NCBI RefSeq assembly: GCF_009730915.1
Contig: NC_052487.1
Location: 18,406,529 to 18,470,528 of the forward strand
Reading direction: 5' to 3'
Origin: Dioscorea cayenensis subsp. rotundata
Taxonomy: Eukaryota; Streptophyta; Magnoliopsida; Dioscoreales; Dioscoreaceae
DNA length: 64,000 nt
A program made the position numbers and the translations under genes. Of this stretch, positions 61,096 to 64,000 are shown one piece after another (positions within the stretch are counted from its first letter, which is position 1; every line of letters begins with the position of its first letter). The notes below the pieces were generated by a model. That model had not been told where the DNA came from. It ran no database searches and saw only the letters and a program-made list of their open reading frames with translations.

Positions 61096-61524
61096 AAGTT
61101 CCAATAATTAATTAAGATAACTAATACGCGGTTTCAGTATACAATTCTTTCTTTTTGAAATACAGAGTTAGTAGGTTTTGATAAAAAATAATTATTTTTT
61201 TTAGAAAATTATGCATATTTTTATTAAAACTAGTCTCATATTTTACATATAATATCTAATAATTATATTATCAAAATATTTAATAGGAAAAAAAGAGTAG
61301 AGGCCTTGGATATGTTATTTATCCATATTTTTTTACAAAATTAAAAAACTCATTTTAATCTAAATTAAAATATTTTAAAAATTTTAAAAAATAAGAAAAA
61401 TATGGTGGCCTGTCGGTGGCAAGTGAAAATTTCTTTTCTTTTTTAACTTTTGAGAATAGGACAGAGTAAAAGTCTTTTTAAAGTTTTGCCTAACCATAAA
61501 ATTACTCTTTAAATTATCTATAAT

Positions 61525-64000
61525 TGAAACACCCCAAATCCAGTTCGCTAGACCCGATATGTTGACAAACGATCTCATGCCCACGGGGTGAAACCCAATA
61601 AGCATGTAAGGCCTCGGAACAGTTCTCAAAATAGAAATATAACTTCAAAATTATAACTTTTAAATATAAATTCAATATAAAATGTACGAATACAAAAAGA
61701 TTTTCTAAAGGTCTACTTGGTTGGAGGTAGATGGAGGTAAGGTAGGGTAAAAGTTCCCATGTTTGGAAGGAGGGTTTTTGAGGGAGGTAAGGGTTTAGGG
61801 GTTAGATGAAGATTTTAAAACCTCCATTTAACCCCCATTTTTTAACCTTCCATAGTGGTAGTTTGGGGAGGTTTTGTGTTGCACATAGCGGGGGATCCAC
61901 AACCCCAAAAGACCGGCCTGATAGGGTGGGGTTGCCCCCCCACATATATGCACATGGACTCCCCCTCAATTAGGCGATATGGGACTAAACCAGGTTTGCA
62001 ACATTTTGGGAGAACTTATATTTTTTATAGACTAAAATACCCTTTATATTTTAAAAAAATATTAATATTTTTCTAGTTAACAATAATGTTTACTTTATCA
62101 TAAGTTATTTTATTTTATTTGTTTTAAAAAATATCAAGCATTTATTAGTTGGTAGTTAATATTGTCAAACTATATAGTAATATTAATTAATATAGTAATG
62201 ATATTAATTAATTAATTTCATTCTACAAAATGAAATCTTACAATAATCAAGGGAGAGATTTTTGTAAACAATTGAGAGGATTATGTAAGTTTTTTGTAAT
62301 TTAGTAAATGAAGTTATAATTTTATTTTTTATCCTAAGGGTAATTTAGTAATATTATTATATAACCTTATCTCCAATTACTTTCAAACCAAACACAACAC
62401 TTTCAAAACCTCAATTTACCTTACCTTGCCCCAAGTAAGGAAGGTTTTAAAACTTCTTTTTATCTCATGTTACCATATACTTTATCTTACTTTATAAAAC
62501 TTTTTTATACTTCCATCCAAGCAAAACCTAAAACAAAGTTCACATACTAATATAGCCATAACAACAACCCATTTAAAGGGGTCACAAGCTCTCATTGCCT
62601 TCCAAACTATTCACTCATCATCTGAAAAAATTTAACAACTAGATTATGAGCTTACAACACAGTAAATAACCCATTAAGAATATTGTGATCATGTGCAATT
62701 TCAAGAATTCAAAAATAGAAACAGATCATATCAGACATCACAAATATTTATCCAAAATATAGTTCATAAAACCAGAGTGGTTCAACAAAATACAATTTAA
62801 TAACAGACAAAAATATATGTCTCCAAATCACTATGGCCAAAATAAAATATCAGAGATTATTTGTTTACCCTTGGTAACCCGCGCCAGAATATTAGAGACA
62901 GTTATTCTTCACAAATGGAACCGTGTGAAACTATAGTTTTTTAACATAGTCAAAGTTTCATGTCGGCATAGGTAGTGTTTAACCCCCAGTGACAGGGTTA
63001 GTATTAGTTAAATGGAGACTAAAATTTTTTATATCAATATAACTTTGTTATCAATTTTAGACAGGTCAAGATTTGCAGGATAATTTGTCGTGCAAACAAA
63101 CAAACGTACACATGATCCCATATCTTTATAGCGAAATAATCCAGTTATTCAAAAAAATAATAATAATACACTTGTTAAATCAATATTTAATTAGAAAATA
63201 TTTCTATAATTCAATTAGTGAAAAAATAAATGAATAAACAATTAAATCAACATACCTAATAAGCTAATAATTAATCAAATAAATAAGTTTGAATATAATT
63301 AATCAGATAACTGAATAAGTAAATACATAAATAAAAAATTATAATTTCTGAGTGTAATGAACAGAAATTGGCATTGAATTCGCAACCCAAAACTTTCAAA
63401 TAGTATATGAATAGTTTTAAGACAAAACTAAAATAATTAAATAATTGTCTAATAACCCAAAATTTTGCATATACATATATATATAGATTTATATGTGGTG
63501 TTACTTACCTGATTAACGACCAAAATATTCTCAAATCTTACACCAAATCAAGGCTTTTTGGCATGCCCTATATTTGGGAAGAGATTACATTAGTTTCAAT
63601 AACAATATCTGATGATGTTATAAAGCGTAAGAGGCTAATAAGCAATAGTATTTCAATATGAGATTTTTAGAAAGGTTCAAATGCAAAAAGTTCAAGCTAT
63701 TATTCTACACTCCCAAATATTGATTATTGGGAGAATACAATAGCAATTACCCACTCTAAAGGCATATGAACAATTCCATCCTGACTATTGAATACTAAAT
63801 CCCTCATTACTTCACATATACTTTTCCAAGTCATGAATTTCAAGATTTTGACAAACGTAAACACCTAAGATTATGACATATCCAAAATTCATATAATTTA
63901 GAGTATTACTTAAATTATAGCATTCAATTTAATCTCCAGCTATTTCTTCAAACTTATAATTTAGACATACCCCTTTTAAACATGCATATCTCTTAACCTA
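61525..64000 (-). mobile_element. LTR related to the 39.5-kb solo LTR, cut by the window end
   Basis: It starts TGAAACACCCCAAATCC and shares ordered landmarks with 39550-42062: 'gtaaggcctcgg' against 'gcaaggcctcaaa', 'ccagaatat(c/t)aga' with 'gttattcttcac', 'gtttaacccccagtgacagg', and 'tatatgtggtg(t)tacttacctga'. A MITE (61711-62528) interrupts it. Its expected end, allowing for the MITE, is beyond 64000, so solo or full-length status cannot be decided. Confidence 0.75.
61711..62528. mobile_element. MITE with GGxCTxxxTTGG ends, copy 2, carrying an insertion
   Basis: The left end is GGTCTACTTGGTTGGAGGTA and the right end inward is GGTTTTGCTTGGATGGAAGT. Internal 'cttcaaaccaaacacaac' and 'ccttacctt', then 'gccccaagtaaggaaggtt', align with copy 1 (42478-43066). 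TAAA flanks both ends and may be a target duplication. A segment absent from copy 1 (about 61875-62010) contains a C-run and 'ggcgatatgggactaaacca', reminiscent of retroelement LTR sequence. Non-coding. Confidence 0.7.

Overview
This is a window of an AT-rich flowering-plant nuclear genome. It holds four well-supported spliced or single-exon genes, a fifth that pairs with one of them as a tandem paralogue, many transposable-element remnants, and one 1,000-N assembly gap. The evidence for a plant is GT-AG introns, a plant-type amino acid permease, a STIG1-type Cys-rich secreted protein, bHLH proteins with a C-terminal ACT-like region, and MULE, hAT, CACTA, Helitron and Stowaway elements. The sequence alone does not let me name the species or choose between monocot and eudicot.

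Layout. 0-19.4 kb has no host gene: a 310-bp tandem duplication, a decayed hAT transposase (about 1.9-4.9 kb), small inverted-repeat elements, a copia-type solo LTR (11.7-13.0 kb) and a 3.9-kb MULE with intact ends but a broken transposase (13.7-17.6 kb). 19.5-30.5 kb is the gene-dense core. An amino acid permease (7 exons, + strand, 483 aa) and a diflavin NADPH reductase (ATR3/NDOR1/Tah18 type, 12 exons, - strand, 626 aa) converge tail to tail with 855 bp between stop codons. 30.5-45 kb is a transposon graveyard: a second MULE built from a minisatellite array, three Helitrons head to tail, a 2.5-kb solo LTR with perfect target duplication, and several MITEs. 45.9-56.1 kb carries two bHLH paralogues in the same orientation, about 8.9 kb apart, separated by a hAT MITE, a CACTA-like element and the gap. 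59.4-59.9 kb holds an intronless STIG1-like gene on the - strand. The right edge is an LTR related to the 39.5-kb solo LTR, interrupted by a MITE and cut by the window end.

The genes do not form a pathway. The permease imports amino acids. The diflavin reductase feeds electrons to cytosolic Fe-S assembly. The bHLH pair are likely transcription regulators, and the STIG1-like protein is secreted. I reconstructed exon structures by hand from splice sites, reading-frame continuity and family resemblance. No wholly new biological system is evident. The most unusual structures are the minisatellite-filled MULE, the head-to-tail Helitron series, and the bHLH copy whose start codon abuts a translatable dinucleotide repeat.
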